From: Lysobacteraceae bacterium SCN 69-320
Lineage (GTDB): Bacteria > Pseudomonadota > Gammaproteobacteria > Xanthomonadales > Rhodanobacteraceae
Length of the DNA stretch: 64,000 nt
Direction: 5' to 3'
NCBI GenBank assembly: GCA_001725155.1
Contig: MEFP01000001.1
Location: forward strand, 216,677 to 280,676
Shown here: piece after piece, positions 33,393 through 43,352 of the stretch
Layout: every line of letters begins with the position of its first letter
Numbering within the stretch: the stretch's first letter is position 1
Position numbers and translations under genes: made by a program
The notes under the pieces: generated by a model
The model's input: the letters and a program-made list of their open reading frames with translations, nothing else
Databases searched by the model: none
What the model was told of the DNA's origin: nothing

Positions 33393-34072
33393 ACGCTGGT
33401 GATCTGAATCTGTGGCAGCTGGTGCTGCACGCGAGCCTGTTCGTCAAGTTCGTGATGCTGGTACTGCTCGCGTTCTCGTTCCTGTCCTGGATGATCATTT
33501 TCCGCAAGCACAGCATGCTGAAGACGGCGCAGGGCAGCGCGAACGAGTTCGAGGAGCGCTTCTGGTCCGGCGCCGACCTGGCCGCGCTGTTCCGCGAAGT
33601 CACCGGCCGCGGCGAGCGCATCAGCGGCATCGAGAGCATCTTCGAGGCCGGCTTCCGCGAGTTCGCCCGCCTGCGCCAGCGCCGCGGCGTCGACCCGCGC
33701 ACCCTGCTCGAAGGCGCCCAGCGCGCGATGCGCGTGGCCCAGTCGCGCGAGATCGACCGTCTCGAAGGCAATCTCGAATTCCTCGCCAACGTCGGTTCGA
33801 TCAGTCCCTACGTCGGCCTGCTCGGCACGGTCTACGGCATCATGATTTCATTCCAGGGGCTGGCCAACATGAAGGAGGCCACGATCGCGAGCGTCGCGCC
33901 GGGCATTTCCGAGGCGCTGGTCGCGACGGCCATGGGCCTGATCGCGGCGATCCCTGCTTCCTGGGCCTACAACCGCTATTCCAACAAGGTCGAACGCGTC
34001 GCGACGCGCTTTGATACGTTCACCGAAGAGTTCTCGTCTATCCTGCAACGTCAGGCGCACGCCGAGGAGTAA
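33389..34072 (+). CDS. tolQ: Tol-Pal proton channel subunit TolQ
   Basis: 227 residues with three membrane helices: one near residue 20-40 (VKFVMLVLLAFSFLSWMIIF) and two at about 130-195 (GSISPYVGLLGTVYGIMISF, EALVATAMGLIAAIPASWAYN). It forms the proton-driven motor with TolR that energises TolA during cell division. Confidence 0.95.
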   Translation: MNAGDLNLWQLVLHASLFVKFVMLVLLAFSFLSWMIIFRKHSMLKTAQGSANEFEERFWSGADLAALFREVTGRGERISGIESIFEAGFREFARLRQRRGVDPRTLLEGAQRAMRVAQSREIDRLEGNLEFLANVGSISPYVGLLGTVYGIMISFQGLANMKEATIASVAPGISEALVATAMGLIAAIPASWAYNRYSNKVERVATRFDTFTEEFSSILQRQAHAEE

Positions 34073-34114
34073 ACGCGCGACCCCGCGTTTTTTCCCCGAC
34101 CGTTGGAGCCGCCG

Positions 34115-34552
<438 letters not shown>

Positions 34553-34562
34553 GCAGTCGTTC

Positions 34563-35381
34563 ATGGCCAGTGACGAATCTTCCCTGCGACCTTTCTTCTA
34601 CTCGCTCGCGGTGCACCTCCTGGTGGTCGCGCTCATCGGCGTGAGCCTGTGGTGGACCAGCAGTACCGTCTCGGTCGCGGTGCAGGGCCCCATCATCGAA
34701 GCCACCCTGATCGGTCCTGCCCAGGCGCCCAAACCGGTCAGCAAGCCCAAGCCGAAGCCCAAGCCGGTCGAAGCCAAGCCCGTCGAGACGCCGCCCAAAG
34801 CCGAAGAGCCCGCGCCCGAGCCGCCCAAGGAAGACAAGAAGGACCAGGAGAAGGTCACCGACAAGGTGACTCAGCTCAAGGCCGAAGAAAACGCCAGGGT
34901 CCAGGAAGAGCTCAGGAAAAAGCAGCAGATCGAGCTGGCCGAGAAACAGGCGGCCGAAGCCGAGAAGCAGAAGAAGCTCAAGGAAGACCGCGAGAAGCAG
35001 CTGCGTGAGAAGCAGGCGCGCGAGCAGGCCAAGAAGGAGCAGGAATACCTCAATGCGATGATCGCCGACGAGGCCAAGACCGGCCAGGAAGGCCTGGATA
35101 CCAGCCTCGAGGCCGAGTATTACGCGGCGATCCAGAAGGCCGTGACCGATGCCTGGCTGCGTCCGGAAACGACACCGCCGGGCTTGCGCTGCACCCTGGA
35201 AATCACCCAGATCGTCGGCGGCGACGTGATCCAGGCCGTGGTCGTCAGCCCCTGCAACGCCGACCCGATGACGCGTACGAGCCTGGAGCAGGCGTCGCGG
35301 CGCGCCTCGCCACTGCCGTACAAGGGCTACGAGTCGGTGTTCAAACGCAAGCTCCGCTTCGAGTTCACCTATGACGGCTGA
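34563..35381 (+). CDS. tolA: Envelope-spanning protein TolA
   Basis: 272 residues. One N-terminal membrane helix (FFYSLAVHLLVVALIGVSLWW), then a Pro/Lys-rich stretch (residues 48-95), a long Lys/Glu/Gln helix (about 100-165) that crosses the periplasm, and the C-terminal domain III (YYAAIQKAVTDAWLRP to KRKLRFEFTYDG) with a Cys pair. It links the TolQR motor to Pal and TolB. The stop overlaps the next gene, which encodes a second copy of domain III. Confidence 0.93.
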   Translation: MASDESSLRPFFYSLAVHLLVVALIGVSLWWTSSTVSVAVQGPIIEATLIGPAQAPKPVSKPKPKPKPVEAKPVETPPKAEEPAPEPPKEDKKDQEKVTDKVTQLKAEENARVQEELRKKQQIELAEKQAAEAEKQKKLKEDREKQLREKQAREQAKKEQEYLNAMIADEAKTGQEGLDTSLEAEYYAAIQKAVTDAWLRPETTPPGLRCTLEITQIVGGDVIQAVVVSPCNADPMTRTSLEQASRRASPLPYKGYESVFKRKLRFEFTYDG

Positions 35382-35739
35382 GCGCGCTGCGGCTGCCGCG
35401 TTGGCCTTCGCGCTGCTGGCACTGTCGGCACCGGTTCCGGCGCGACCGCCCGCTGCCGCGCCGATCGAAGCCTATGTCGGGGCGCTGCATGCGGCGATCC
35501 AGCGGAACTGGCTCGCGCCGGAGGGGTTGGCCGCCGATCTGGACTGCGCCGTCGACATCGAGCAGGCCGACGGCGGCACCGTCGTTCAGGTTAGCTTCGG
35601 GAACGATTGCAATGCTGATGCGGCCACTCGCGCGAGCCTGGAACAGGCTGTGCGGCGGGCCTCCCCGTTACCGTATGCCGGTTTTGAAAATGTCTTTCAG
35701 CGCCGCGTACACCTCGTTTTCAAACACAGCGGTCACTAG
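35371..35739 (+). CDS. Stand-alone TolA C-terminal-domain paralogue
   Basis: 122 residues with a signal peptide (ALAFALLALSAPVPARP). The mature part matches TolA domain III closely: HAAIQRNWLAPEGLAADLDCAVDIEQ, then CNADAATRASLEQAVRRASPLPYAGFENVFQRRV, against CNADPMTRTSLEQASRRASPLPYKGYESVFKRKL in TolA. It therefore looks like a free periplasmic copy lacking the membrane anchor and helix. It overlaps tolA by 11 bases and is followed by tolB after 12 bases. It may compete with or assist TolA in binding TolB or Pal. Confidence 0.8.
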   Translation: MTAERAAAAALAFALLALSAPVPARPPAAAPIEAYVGALHAAIQRNWLAPEGLAADLDCAVDIEQADGGTVVQVSFGNDCNADAATRASLEQAVRRASPLPYAGFENVFQRRVHLVFKHSGH

Positions 35740-35751
35740 AGCAGGATCCAT

Positions 35752-37098
35752 ATGCCAGCCAATTTCGTAACGCGATTCGCCAGCCTGCTGCTCTGCCTGC
35801 TCGGCACGGCGGCTTGGGCGCAGGGGCAGGGCCAGGGGCAAGGCCTGAGCAGCGACGTTCCGACCATCGTCATCAATACGGGTACTGCCGCGGCGCTGCC
35901 GATCACGGTCGTTCCGTTCGCGTTCGAGGCCGCCGGCGCGCCGTCGGAGACCGACGTGTCCGACGTCGTGCGCATGGACCTGGCGCGCTCGGGCAAGTTC
36001 AAGGCGCTGGACAAGAAGGACGTCGTCGAATTCCCGTCGCGCGGCAGCGACATCAAGTTCCCGACCTGGAATCTGCTCAAGCAGGCCTACATCGTCGTCG
36101 GCCGCATGACCGACGCCGACGGCGGCGCGATGCGCGTGGAATTCGAGCTTTACGACGTGGCCAAGCAGGAGCGTCTGCTCGGTCTGGCGATCACCGGCCA
36201 GCGCAGCGATCTGCGCGGCGTCGGCCACCAGGTCGCCGACCTGATCTACGAGAAGATCACCGGTGTCCGCGGCGCGTTCTGGACGCGCATCGCCTATGTG
36301 ACCGCCGCGGGCGTCAGCCCGAACATCAATTACGCGCTGATGGTCGCCGACTCCGACGGCTACAACCCGCAGGTGCTGGTGCGTTCGCGCGAGCCGCTGC
36401 TGTCGCCGTCCTGGTCGCCGGACGGCAAGAAGCTGGCCTATGTCTCGTTCGAGCGCGGCGACTCGGCCATCTACATCCAGGAAATCGCGACCGGCTCGCG
36501 CCAGGTCGTCTCCAACAAGAAGGGCATCAACGGCGCGCCGGCCTTTTCGCCGGATGGGACCAAGCTGGCCCTGACCCTGTCCTACCTGGGCAACCCCGAC
36601 ATTTTCATCATGGATCTGGGTAGCCGCGAGACGAAACGCATCACGAACCACTTCTCGATCGACACCGAGGCGCAGTGGATGCCGGACGGCCAGAACCTGG
36701 TGTTCACCTCGGACCGCTCGGGCAAGCCGCAGCTCTACCAGGTCTCGGTCAACGGCGGCGATGCGACCCGTCTGACGTTCCAGGGCGAATACAACGCGAA
36801 GGCGTCAATTTCCTATGACGGCAAGCAGTTCGCTATGGCGCAAGGCACTGGAAATGTGTATCGTATTGCGGTTTTGGACCGAAGCAAGGGTTCGGGGACG
36901 ATGTCTGCCATTTCCCCGGGCAGTGTCGACGAGTCGCCGAGCTTCGCACCGAATGGAAGCATGCTGCTGTACGCCGCCACCGACGGGCCGCGCGGGGTAT
37001 TGTATGCGGTGTCCGCCGACGGTCGCGTTCGCCAGCGACTGGTTCTGGCCGACGGGGACGTGCGCGAGCCGTCCTGGGGGCCTTTCCGCCAGCGATAA
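35752..37098 (+). CDS. tolB: Tol-Pal periplasmic protein TolB
   Basis: 448 residues. Signal peptide (RFASLLLCLLGTAAWAQ), N-terminal alpha/beta domain, then a six-bladed beta-propeller with repeated SPDGKKLAY-type blades (SPSWSPDGKKLAYVSF, PAFSPDGTKLALTLS, WMPDGQNLVFTSD). It binds Pal at the outer membrane and TolA. Length and order are normal. Confidence 0.96.
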   Translation: MPANFVTRFASLLLCLLGTAAWAQGQGQGQGLSSDVPTIVINTGTAAALPITVVPFAFEAAGAPSETDVSDVVRMDLARSGKFKALDKKDVVEFPSRGSDIKFPTWNLLKQAYIVVGRMTDADGGAMRVEFELYDVAKQERLLGLAITGQRSDLRGVGHQVADLIYEKITGVRGAFWTRIAYVTAAGVSPNINYALMVADSDGYNPQVLVRSREPLLSPSWSPDGKKLAYVSFERGDSAIYIQEIATGSRQVVSNKKGINGAPAFSPDGTKLALTLSYLGNPDIFIMDLGSRETKRITNHFSIDTEAQWMPDGQNLVFTSDRSGKPQLYQVSVNGGDATRLTFQGEYNAKASISYDGKQFAMAQGTGNVYRIAVLDRSKGSGTMSAISPGSVDESPSFAPNGSMLLYAATDGPRGVLYAVSADGRVRQRLVLADGDVREPSWGPFRQR

Positions 37099-37168
37099 AT
37101 CAAGACGCCGGGTGACCGGCGCTAGCTACTGACCTGTAATACTGACCTGACCTCCTAAGGAATACGCC

Positions 37169-37684
37169 ATGAACACCTCGCTTCGCCTCGCCATCGCCGC
37201 TGTGCTCTGCGTGACCGCCGTCGGTTGCGCCAAGAAGGCCACCAAGGTCGCCCCGCCGTCGAACAACGACCGCACCGAACAGGCCACGACCGACCGTTCG
37301 ACCGACTCGGGCGCCTACACCGAAGCCTCGCTGAACTCCGACAGCTGCCTGCGCCAGCGCGTGATCTACTTCGATCTGGACAAGACCGAGATCAAGGGCG
37401 AGTTCCAGGCCCAGATCGCCTGCCACTCGAAGTTCATCCGCCAGTTCCCGAACTACCACGTGACCCTCGAAGGCAACGCCGACGAGCGCGGTTCGCGCGA
37501 GTACAACCTCGGCCTCGGCGAGCGTCGCGGCAATGCCGTGCAGAGCGCCCTGTCCTCGGCCGGCGCGCCGGGCACCCAGCTCAACGTCGTCTCCTACGGC
37601 GAAGAGCGCCCGACCTGCAAGGACCACAACGAAGAGTGCTGGTCCAAGAACCGTCGCGTTGAAATCGTCTACACCAAGAACTAA
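37169..37684 (+). CDS. pal: Peptidoglycan-associated lipoprotein Pal
   Basis: 171 residues. The lipobox VTAVGC places lipidated Cys at 20. The OmpA-like domain has VIYFDLDKTEIKGEF and TLEGNADERGSREYNLGLGERRGNAV, the peptidoglycan-binding residues. A disulfide is possible between CLRQRV and CHSKF. AGGA precedes the ATG. Confidence 0.97.
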   Translation: MNTSLRLAIAAVLCVTAVGCAKKATKVAPPSNNDRTEQATTDRSTDSGAYTEASLNSDSCLRQRVIYFDLDKTEIKGEFQAQIACHSKFIRQFPNYHVTLEGNADERGSREYNLGLGERRGNAVQSALSSAGAPGTQLNVVSYGEERPTCKDHNEECWSKNRRVEIVYTKN

Positions 37685-37700
37685 GCGGTAAAGGAAAGCG

Positions 37701-38636
37701 ATGCGAGCGATCAGCAACCTGTTCTTTGCCCGCATCACGGTCGCGGCGGCCCTGGCCGCCGCGACTGTTTCCATGCCGGCAGCCGCAGAACGCCTGAGTC
37801 TTGCCGAGCGCGTCGCCGCGCTGGAAGCCCAAGCCCAGGCCGGCCAAGGCAACGTCGACCTCGTCAATCAGTTGCAGGCGCTGCAGACCGAAGTGCAGCA
37901 GCTCAACGGCCTGGTCGAGCAATTGCGCCATCAGCTCGACGAGCAGAAAGAGCGCAGCAAGCAGCAGTACGTAGACCTCGATTCGCGCATCGGCCGCCTT
38001 GAAGGCGGTGGCGGCGGCCATCCGGCCGGCGCAGCGGCGAATCCGAATTCCGGTCAGCTCGACGATATCCAGCTGGGCGCGCCCGAAAGCGCGAACGGCA
38101 ATGCTCCGGCGCCGTCGACCGACCCGGCGCTGTCGCTGGACAACCCGGCCACGACGGCGATGCCCGGCGCGGCTGCGCCGCGCACCTCGCCGGCAACGGC
38201 CGCGGCGACCCCGCCGCCCGCGCCTGCCGGCACGCGTTTCGATCCGGCTGCCGAGAAGGCCAGCTACGACGAGGCGTTCAACGCGCTCAAGGACGGCCGC
38301 TATCCGGAATCGACGCGCCGTTTCCAGGCCTTCATCGACGCCTATCCGCAGAGTGAGCTGACGGCCAACGCCTATTACTGGCTCGGCGAGTCCTACTACA
38401 TCACGCAGAACTACCGCGTCGCCCTGGAAACCTTCCAGACCCTGCTCAAGACCTATCCGGAAAGCCAGAAGGCGCGCGACGCCATGCTCAAGATCGGCTA
38501 CTGCCAGTACGAGCTCAAGCAGTGGGAGCCGGCCAAGGCCACCTTGAACGGCGTCGTGAAGAAGTATCCGGACACGGTCGTTGCACGGCTGGCCGAAGGC
38601 CGCCTGCGCGCGATGCAGTCCGAAGGCGCGCACTGA
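37701..38636 (+). CDS. cpoB: Cell division coordinator CpoB (YbgF)
   Basis: 311 residues. Signal peptide (VAAALAAATVSMPAAAE), N-terminal coiled coil for trimerisation (LAERVAALEAQAQ to DLDSRIGRLEGG), a Pro/Ala-rich linker (about 115-180) and C-terminal TPRs (YDEAFNALKDGRYPESTRRFQAFIDAYPQS and further). It coordinates Tol-Pal with peptidoglycan synthesis. Last gene of the tol operon. Confidence 0.94.
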   Translation: MRAISNLFFARITVAAALAAATVSMPAAAERLSLAERVAALEAQAQAGQGNVDLVNQLQALQTEVQQLNGLVEQLRHQLDEQKERSKQQYVDLDSRIGRLEGGGGGHPAGAAANPNSGQLDDIQLGAPESANGNAPAPSTDPALSLDNPATTAMPGAAAPRTSPATAAATPPPAPAGTRFDPAAEKASYDEAFNALKDGRYPESTRRFQAFIDAYPQSELTANAYYWLGESYYITQNYRVALETFQTLLKTYPESQKARDAMLKIGYCQYELKQWEPAKATLNGVVKKYPDTVVARLAEGRLRAMQSEGAH

Positions 38637-38669
38637 GCGCCTTCCCCGTGAAGACCGGCGGCTGCGGCC

Positions 38670-39374
38670 ATGTCGGCTGAAGCCGCCACTCCCGTGAATT
38701 CCGAGCAGATCTCCGCCGCGCCGGCACCGGCCGGCGAGCGGCTGCGCATCACCGAGATCTTTCATTCGATCCAGGGCGAGGCCGATGCGGTCGGCTGGCC
38801 GACGGTGTTCGTGCGCCTGACCGGCTGTCCGCTGCGCTGCACCTGGTGCGACACGACGTACTCGTTCCACGGCGGGCAGTGGCGCGACATCGACGCGATC
38901 CTGGACGAGGTCGCCAGCCACGGCGCGCGCCATGTCTGCGTGACCGGTGGCGAACCGCTGTCGCAGAAACGCTGCCTGATCCTGCTGCGCCGGCTCTGCG
39001 ATGCGGGCTACGAGGTATCGCTGGAGACCTCCGGCGCGCTCGACGTGGCCGCGGTAGACCCGCGCGTGCGCAAGGTCGTCGACCTCAAGGCGCCGGATTC
39101 GGGCGAGTCCAGGCGCAACCGCTGGAGCAACCTGGATCATCTGCGCGCACACGACCAGGTCAAGTTCGTGCTGGCCGGCCGCGCCGACTACGAATGGGCG
39201 CGGCAGACCGTGCACGAGCACGCGCTGGCCGCACGCTGCCAGGTACTGTTCTCGCCGGTGCACGGCAAGGTCGCGCCGCGCGAACTCGCGGAATGGATAC
39301 TGCAGGACCGTCTGCCCGTGCGCCTGCAGATGCAACTGCACAAACTGCTCTGGGGCGAGGAGCCCGGGCACTGA
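38670..39374 (+). CDS. queE: 7-carboxy-7-deazaguanine synthase QueE
   Basis: 234 residues. Radical-SAM iron-sulfur motif is CPLRCTWC (CxxxCxxC), preceded by the substrate region EIFHSIQGEADAVGWPTVFVRLTG; VCVTGGEPLSQ is a SAM contact. It converts carboxytetrahydropterin to CDG in queuosine synthesis. It is 33 bases after cpoB, followed by queC. Confidence 0.95.
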   Translation: MSAEAATPVNSEQISAAPAPAGERLRITEIFHSIQGEADAVGWPTVFVRLTGCPLRCTWCDTTYSFHGGQWRDIDAILDEVASHGARHVCVTGGEPLSQKRCLILLRRLCDAGYEVSLETSGALDVAAVDPRVRKVVDLKAPDSGESRRNRWSNLDHLRAHDQVKFVLAGRADYEWARQTVHEHALAARCQVLFSPVHGKVAPRELAEWILQDRLPVRLQMQLHKLLWGEEPGH

Positions 39375-39386
39375 ATCGGTGAGGCA

Positions 39387-40055
39387 ATGAGCAAACCCGC
39401 AGTCGTACTCGTTTCCGGCGGCATGGATTCGGCCGTCGTTCTCGCGATCGCGCGCGAGCAGGGCTTTGCCTGCCATGCGCTCAGCGTGGCCTACGGCCAG
39501 CGTCACGTATCCGAGCTCGACGCGTCCGACCGCGTCTGCGCGATGCTCGGCGCGGCCGCCCACAAGACCGTCACCGTCGATCTGCGCAGCATCGGCGGCT
39601 CGGCGCTGACCGCCGACATTGCCGTGCCCGAGCAGGGCGGCGCCGGCATTCCGGTGACCTACGTGCCGGCGCGCAACACCATCATGCTGTCGATCGCGCT
39701 GGGCTGGGCCGAAGTGCTGGGATCCAGCGACATCTTCTGCGGCGTCAACGCGGTCGACTACTCCGGCTATCCCGACTGCCGTCCGGCCTTCATCGAAAGC
39801 TTCCAGCAGCTCGCCAACGTCGCGACCAAGGCCGGCGTCGAAGGCGCGCAGATTCGCGTGCACGCACCGCTGATGCGCATGAGCAAGGCCGACATCGCGC
39901 GCGAAGGCACGCGTCTGGGGGTCGATTTCGCCGCAACGGTGTCCTGCTACCAGGCCGACGAGAAAGGCCGCGCCTGCGCTCACTGCGACGCCTGCCGCCT
40001 GCGCGCCGAAGGTTTCCGTGAAGCCGGCCTGATTGATCCGACGCGCTATCGCTGA
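39387..40055 (+). CDS. queC: 7-cyano-7-deazaguanine synthase QueC
   Basis: 222 residues. PP-loop [16 protein letters not shown] binds ATP; the zinc site is [19 protein letters not shown] near the C-terminus. It makes preQ0. Co-transcribed with queE. Confidence 0.95.
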   Translation: MSKPAVVLVSGGMDSAVVLAIAREQGFACHALSVAYGQRHVSELDASDRVCAMLGAAAHKTVTVDLRSIGGSALTADIAVPEQGGAGIPVTYVPARNTIMLSIALGWAEVLGSSDIFCGVNAVDYSGYPDCRPAFIESFQQLANVATKAGVEGAQIRVHAPLMRMSKADIAREGTRLGVDFAATVSCYQADEKGRACAHCDACRLRAEGFREAGLIDPTRYR

Positions 40056-40363
40056 AGGCGTACAGCGCGCCGGCAAGGCTGCCGTGCGCACGGTGTCTGC
40101 AGCCGGATAGGGGAATTCCTGCTCGACCACCGCTCATGTTCGCGTACAGCCAGATCGGCTGCATCGCTGCCGCATTCGTCGTCCACGCAGGGCTCGCGCC
40201 AGGTAAGTGCCGGCTTGGTTCAGGCTGCGTCGCGACCTGCAAAAAAGGCGATCATCGCCGGTGACCGCCGCCCGGACTGCGGACTTGTTTGGGTCTCCCC
40301 CAGGCTCTAAACTTCGCGTCCCTCGCGCGCCGGTCCCTTGCCGACGCCTGCAGCACTTCCCGT
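40056..40363. other. Region between queC and tRNA-Lys, no gene seen
   Basis: Open frames here are short and lack motifs. It should contain the tRNA promoter. No repeat or RNA structure recognised. Confidence 0.4.
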
Positions 40364-40439
40364 GGGCCGTTAGCTCAGTTGGTAGAGCAGCGGACTTTTA
40401 ATCCGTTGGTCGATGGTTCGAGTCCATCACGGCCCACCA
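40364..40439 (+). tRNA. tRNA-Lys (anticodon UUU)
   Basis: A complete cloverleaf: acceptor GGGCCGT pairs with ACGGCCC, D-arm TAGCTCAGTTGGTAGAGC, anticodon stem with loop CTTTTAA (anticodon TTT), T-arm with GGTTCGAGTCC, discriminator A and encoded CCA. The accessory island begins immediately downstream, so its 3' end is a plausible attachment site. No second copy of the 3' end is present in the window. Confidence 0.97.
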
Positions 40440-40673
40440 CTATCTCCATGATTTTTATTGGTTTTTGGCGCGAATCGCGCCTTAGAGCCTTGCGCTCGAA
40501 TCCCTGTGTCTCCGCCGTGGCTCCGGTACGTCGCGTCTGCGACTAAGTTTCCAGCGCGGCAGCTTCAGTCCTGTGCGTGTCTGCATAGGACGGCCCAGCA
40601 CGGTCCGTGCTATACGAGTGAACAAAGCGCCACCTCGGCGGCGCGACCCACGCATGGCCCTCGGGGGAAGTCC

Positions 40674-43283
40674 ATGTCCGCAGTTCTACGGGAAATCCAG
40701 CAGTGGTCCGAGCGCCTGCCCGCGTGGCAGCAGGACGCATTGGTACGCATCTTCGAGCACGGTCAGCTGACGGAAGACGACATCGCAGATCTCTACACAC
40801 TGCTCAAAGCAGGCCGTGGCCTACCGGACTCCAACCAACTTCGCGGACGCCGCTTCACCCAAGACATGGTTGGCACCGTTCAATCGGGCGCCGGCACGGT
40901 GCGAATGGTCGCCATTTCAAACCTGCGGCACGTCAATGCTCTTGCAGAAGGCAAGCGCCTTGAACTCGCCCCAGAAGGCTTGTCGGTCATCTACGGTGGC
41001 AACGGCAGCGGCAAGTCTGGCTACGCCCGCCTGTTGAAGAAAGCTTGCAGGGCACGGGACGCACGCGAAGCTATCTTGCCCAATGCCGACAAGGTGGTCT
41101 CGGCCGATGCGCGCGCGACAGCTACGTTCACCTTACGGAGTGCCGACGGCGACGCGGATGTGGAATGGATCGACGGTGCCGCGTCCTCCGATTTGCTGGG
41201 AGGGTTCGCAGTCTTCGACACGCGCTGCGCCCGGTCATACGTCGATGAACAGGGCGAAACCACGTACGCGCCGTACGGCATGGATCTTCTTAGGGGTGTC
41301 GCCGATGCCTGCTCCCGGTTGAGCGTCCGACTTCAAGCGGAAATCGACAGCGTCGTCCTGACTGCGGGACCATTCGAGCATCTGAAGAACCGTGCCACCG
41401 AAGTGGGATCGTTGCTGAGGGGCTTGCGGGTGGGCAGCAGCATTTCAGAGATCGAAAAACTGGCCACCGTGTCGGCGGACGAGGTCGACGAGCATCAAAG
41501 GCTCGATCGGGCGTTGAAAGAAGCTAATCCACGTCAACAGGCCGCCGCCGCACGCCAACAGGCAGCGCGCATGACGGAGATCGCGCTGAAGGTCGAGCGA
41601 GCGGCGCAACCTTTGGCCCCCGACACGGTGCGCGAACTTGAACGCCTGATCGGCGAGAGCAAAGTCGCCAAACAAGCTGCCGACCTAGCCGCTCAAAAGT
41701 TCGAAGCAGCCGGCCATATTCCCGGTACGGGCGGAGACGTGTGGGTGACGCTGTTTCAAGCAGCTCGTGCATTCGCGTCGGAGATTTATCCGCGAAAGTC
41801 CCTGGTGGAGATGACTGCAGACGACGCTTGCCCGTTGTGCCAGCAACCGTTGGGCGAGGCGGCTAAGCGGCTGGCTGCATTCGACGAGTTTGTCGAAGCG
41901 GCTGCAGCAAAGGCTGGCCAGCAGAGCCGGGAAAGAGCGGAGGAGGCCTATCGGCGCGTGGTGCGCTCATCCGTCAGTCTTGAGTTGACTGACGCGGATC
42001 GCGCCGACGTGGCAAGTGCGGGCGCAGATATCTTGACCATGCTGGACGACTTCCAGGCTCGCCTCACTACACGGCAAAAAGCGATCAAGATCGCCGCCGG
42101 GGATGGCTCTTGGACCGCGGTTCCACCACTGCTCGATAATCCCGCCGCGCTGCTGCATGCGCAAATTGAAGCGGCGCTACAGAGGTCGAAAGAACTCGAC
42201 GCGGTTTCTGACGAAGCGGCCGCAGCAAATTCTCGCGCGCGCTGCGAAGAGCTGCACGACCGAATGAGGCTGGGTGAGGTGAAGAACGCTGTATTGGCCT
42301 ATTTGGCCGCTGCGGATCTCCGCGCGAAGCTTCAATCTTGCGATGGCGACCTTAAAACCAAGCCCATTACGACAAAAGCTGGAGAACTGACGACCAAGAT
42401 CGTTTCAGATCACCTCGAAAAGGCGCTGAACGACGAGTTTCGCGCGCTGAGCGTGGACAGCCTTCGAGTTGTGATGCGGCAGCAGAACGTGAAAGGTCAA
42501 CCCCTCTTTAGCCTTGCACTGGAACGTGCCGGTCAAACCAAACCGAATGCCATCCTTAGCGAGGGGGAACAGCGAGCAATTGGCATCGCTGCATTCCTTG
42601 CGGACCTCAGTGTGTCCGGGGCTTCCTGCGGGATCATCTTTGATGACCCAGTATCGTCCTTGGATCACGTTCGTCGCAATCGAGTGGCAAAGCGACTTGC
42701 AGTCGAGGCCAAGCAGCGCCAGGTGATCGTGCTCACCCACGACATATACTTTCTCAGTCTGTTGCGGAGCGAAGCCAAACTCGTGGATGCCGATTGCACT
42801 ATCCAATCCTTGCGCCGAACGAAGGACGGATATGGGGTCGCTTCATCTGCTCTGCCATTTGAAGGCGCCAAGACCAAGGATCGCGTCAAGACACTTCGTC
42901 AAATGCACGTGGATATTGTTCGCTTTCAGAAAGAGGGAAAAGACGAAATAGCTCAGGCGATGCTGAGAAGCGCGTGGGTACACCTCCGGCAGAGCTGGGA
43001 GCGCGGCGTGGAAGAAGTCCTGTTTAATGGTGTTGTCCAGCGCTTCGATCCCGGCGTTTCCACGTTGAAACTTGACGAAGTCGTGGTGGGGGATGACGAC
43101 GTCCGCGCTGTGTACGACGGCATGACCCGATGCAATACAGTTCCACACGACGGAGCTGAGATTGCACAGGTGCCCCTTCCTAACGCAGACGAATTGACAC
43201 AAGAAATCGAAAGGCTGGAGAGCTGGAGATCCACGATCGCCAATCGCAACGCTGCCGTAAAAGCGAGCCGAGGGTTGCGGTGA
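40674..43283 (+). CDS. SMC/Rad50-like zinc-hook ATPase, probable defence protein (RloC/PrrC-like)
   Basis: 869 residues. Walker A YGGNGSGKSGYARLL near 107, long coiled coil (about 240-600) broken by a zinc-hook-like CPLC at about 385, ABC signature LSEGEQRA near 628, Walker B GIIFDDPVSSLD near 653 and the H-loop VIVLTHD near 684. The C-terminal 140 residues (HLRQSWERGVEEVLFNGVVQRF) are unassigned. Hook and ATPase order recall RloC, the anticodon nuclease, and AAA_13/PrrC proteins; a nuclease triad cannot be confirmed. GGGGGAAG before ATG 40674 sets the start. It is the first island gene after tRNA-Lys and its codon use differs from the core genes. Confidence 0.75.
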   Translation: MSAVLREIQQWSERLPAWQQDALVRIFEHGQLTEDDIADLYTLLKAGRGLPDSNQLRGRRFTQDMVGTVQSGAGTVRMVAISNLRHVNALAEGKRLELAPEGLSVIYGGNGSGKSGYARLLKKACRARDAREAILPNADKVVSADARATATFTLRSADGDADVEWIDGAASSDLLGGFAVFDTRCARSYVDEQGETTYAPYGMDLLRGVADACSRLSVRLQAEIDSVVLTAGPFEHLKNRATEVGSLLRGLRVGSSISEIEKLATVSADEVDEHQRLDRALKEANPRQQAAAARQQAARMTEIALKVERAAQPLAPDTVRELERLIGESKVAKQAADLAAQKFEAAGHIPGTGGDVWVTLFQAARAFASEIYPRKSLVEMTADDACPLCQQPLGEAAKRLAAFDEFVEAAAAKAGQQSRERAEEAYRRVVRSSVSLELTDADRADVASAGADILTMLDDFQARLTTRQKAIKIAAGDGSWTAVPPLLDNPAALLHAQIEAALQRSKELDAVSDEAAAANSRARCEELHDRMRLGEVKNAVLAYLAAADLRAKLQSCDGDLKTKPITTKAGELTTKIVSDHLEKALNDEFRALSVDSLRVVMRQQNVKGQPLFSLALERAGQTKPNAILSEGEQRAIGIAAFLADLSVSGASCGIIFDDPVSSLDHVRRNRVAKRLAVEAKQRQVIVLTHDIYFLSLLRSEAKLVDADCTIQSLRRTKDGYGVASSALPFEGAKTKDRVKTLRQMHVDIVRFQKEGKDEIAQAMLRSAWVHLRQSWERGVEEVLFNGVVQRFDPGVSTLKLDEVVVGDDDVRAVYDGMTRCNTVPHDGAEIAQVPLPNADELTQEIERLESWRSTIANRNAAVKASRGLR

Positions 43284-43352
43284 GAGCTGACGTAGCCGAA
43301 TCACCAACGGCTTGGCAGCGCCGAGAAACTAACCGGCAATTGGGAGTTTGAT

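Noticed and set aside
37581..40130. 849-codon minus-strand open frame across cpoB, queE and queC
   Set aside because: Antisense shadow covering three well-identified genes.
40493..40517. Sequence like a tRNA T-arm and 3' tail (CTCGAATCCCTGTGTCTCCGCC) just after tRNA-Lys
   Set aside because: No matching 5' half or acceptor partner was found; it could be an attachment-site scar but evidence is too thin.
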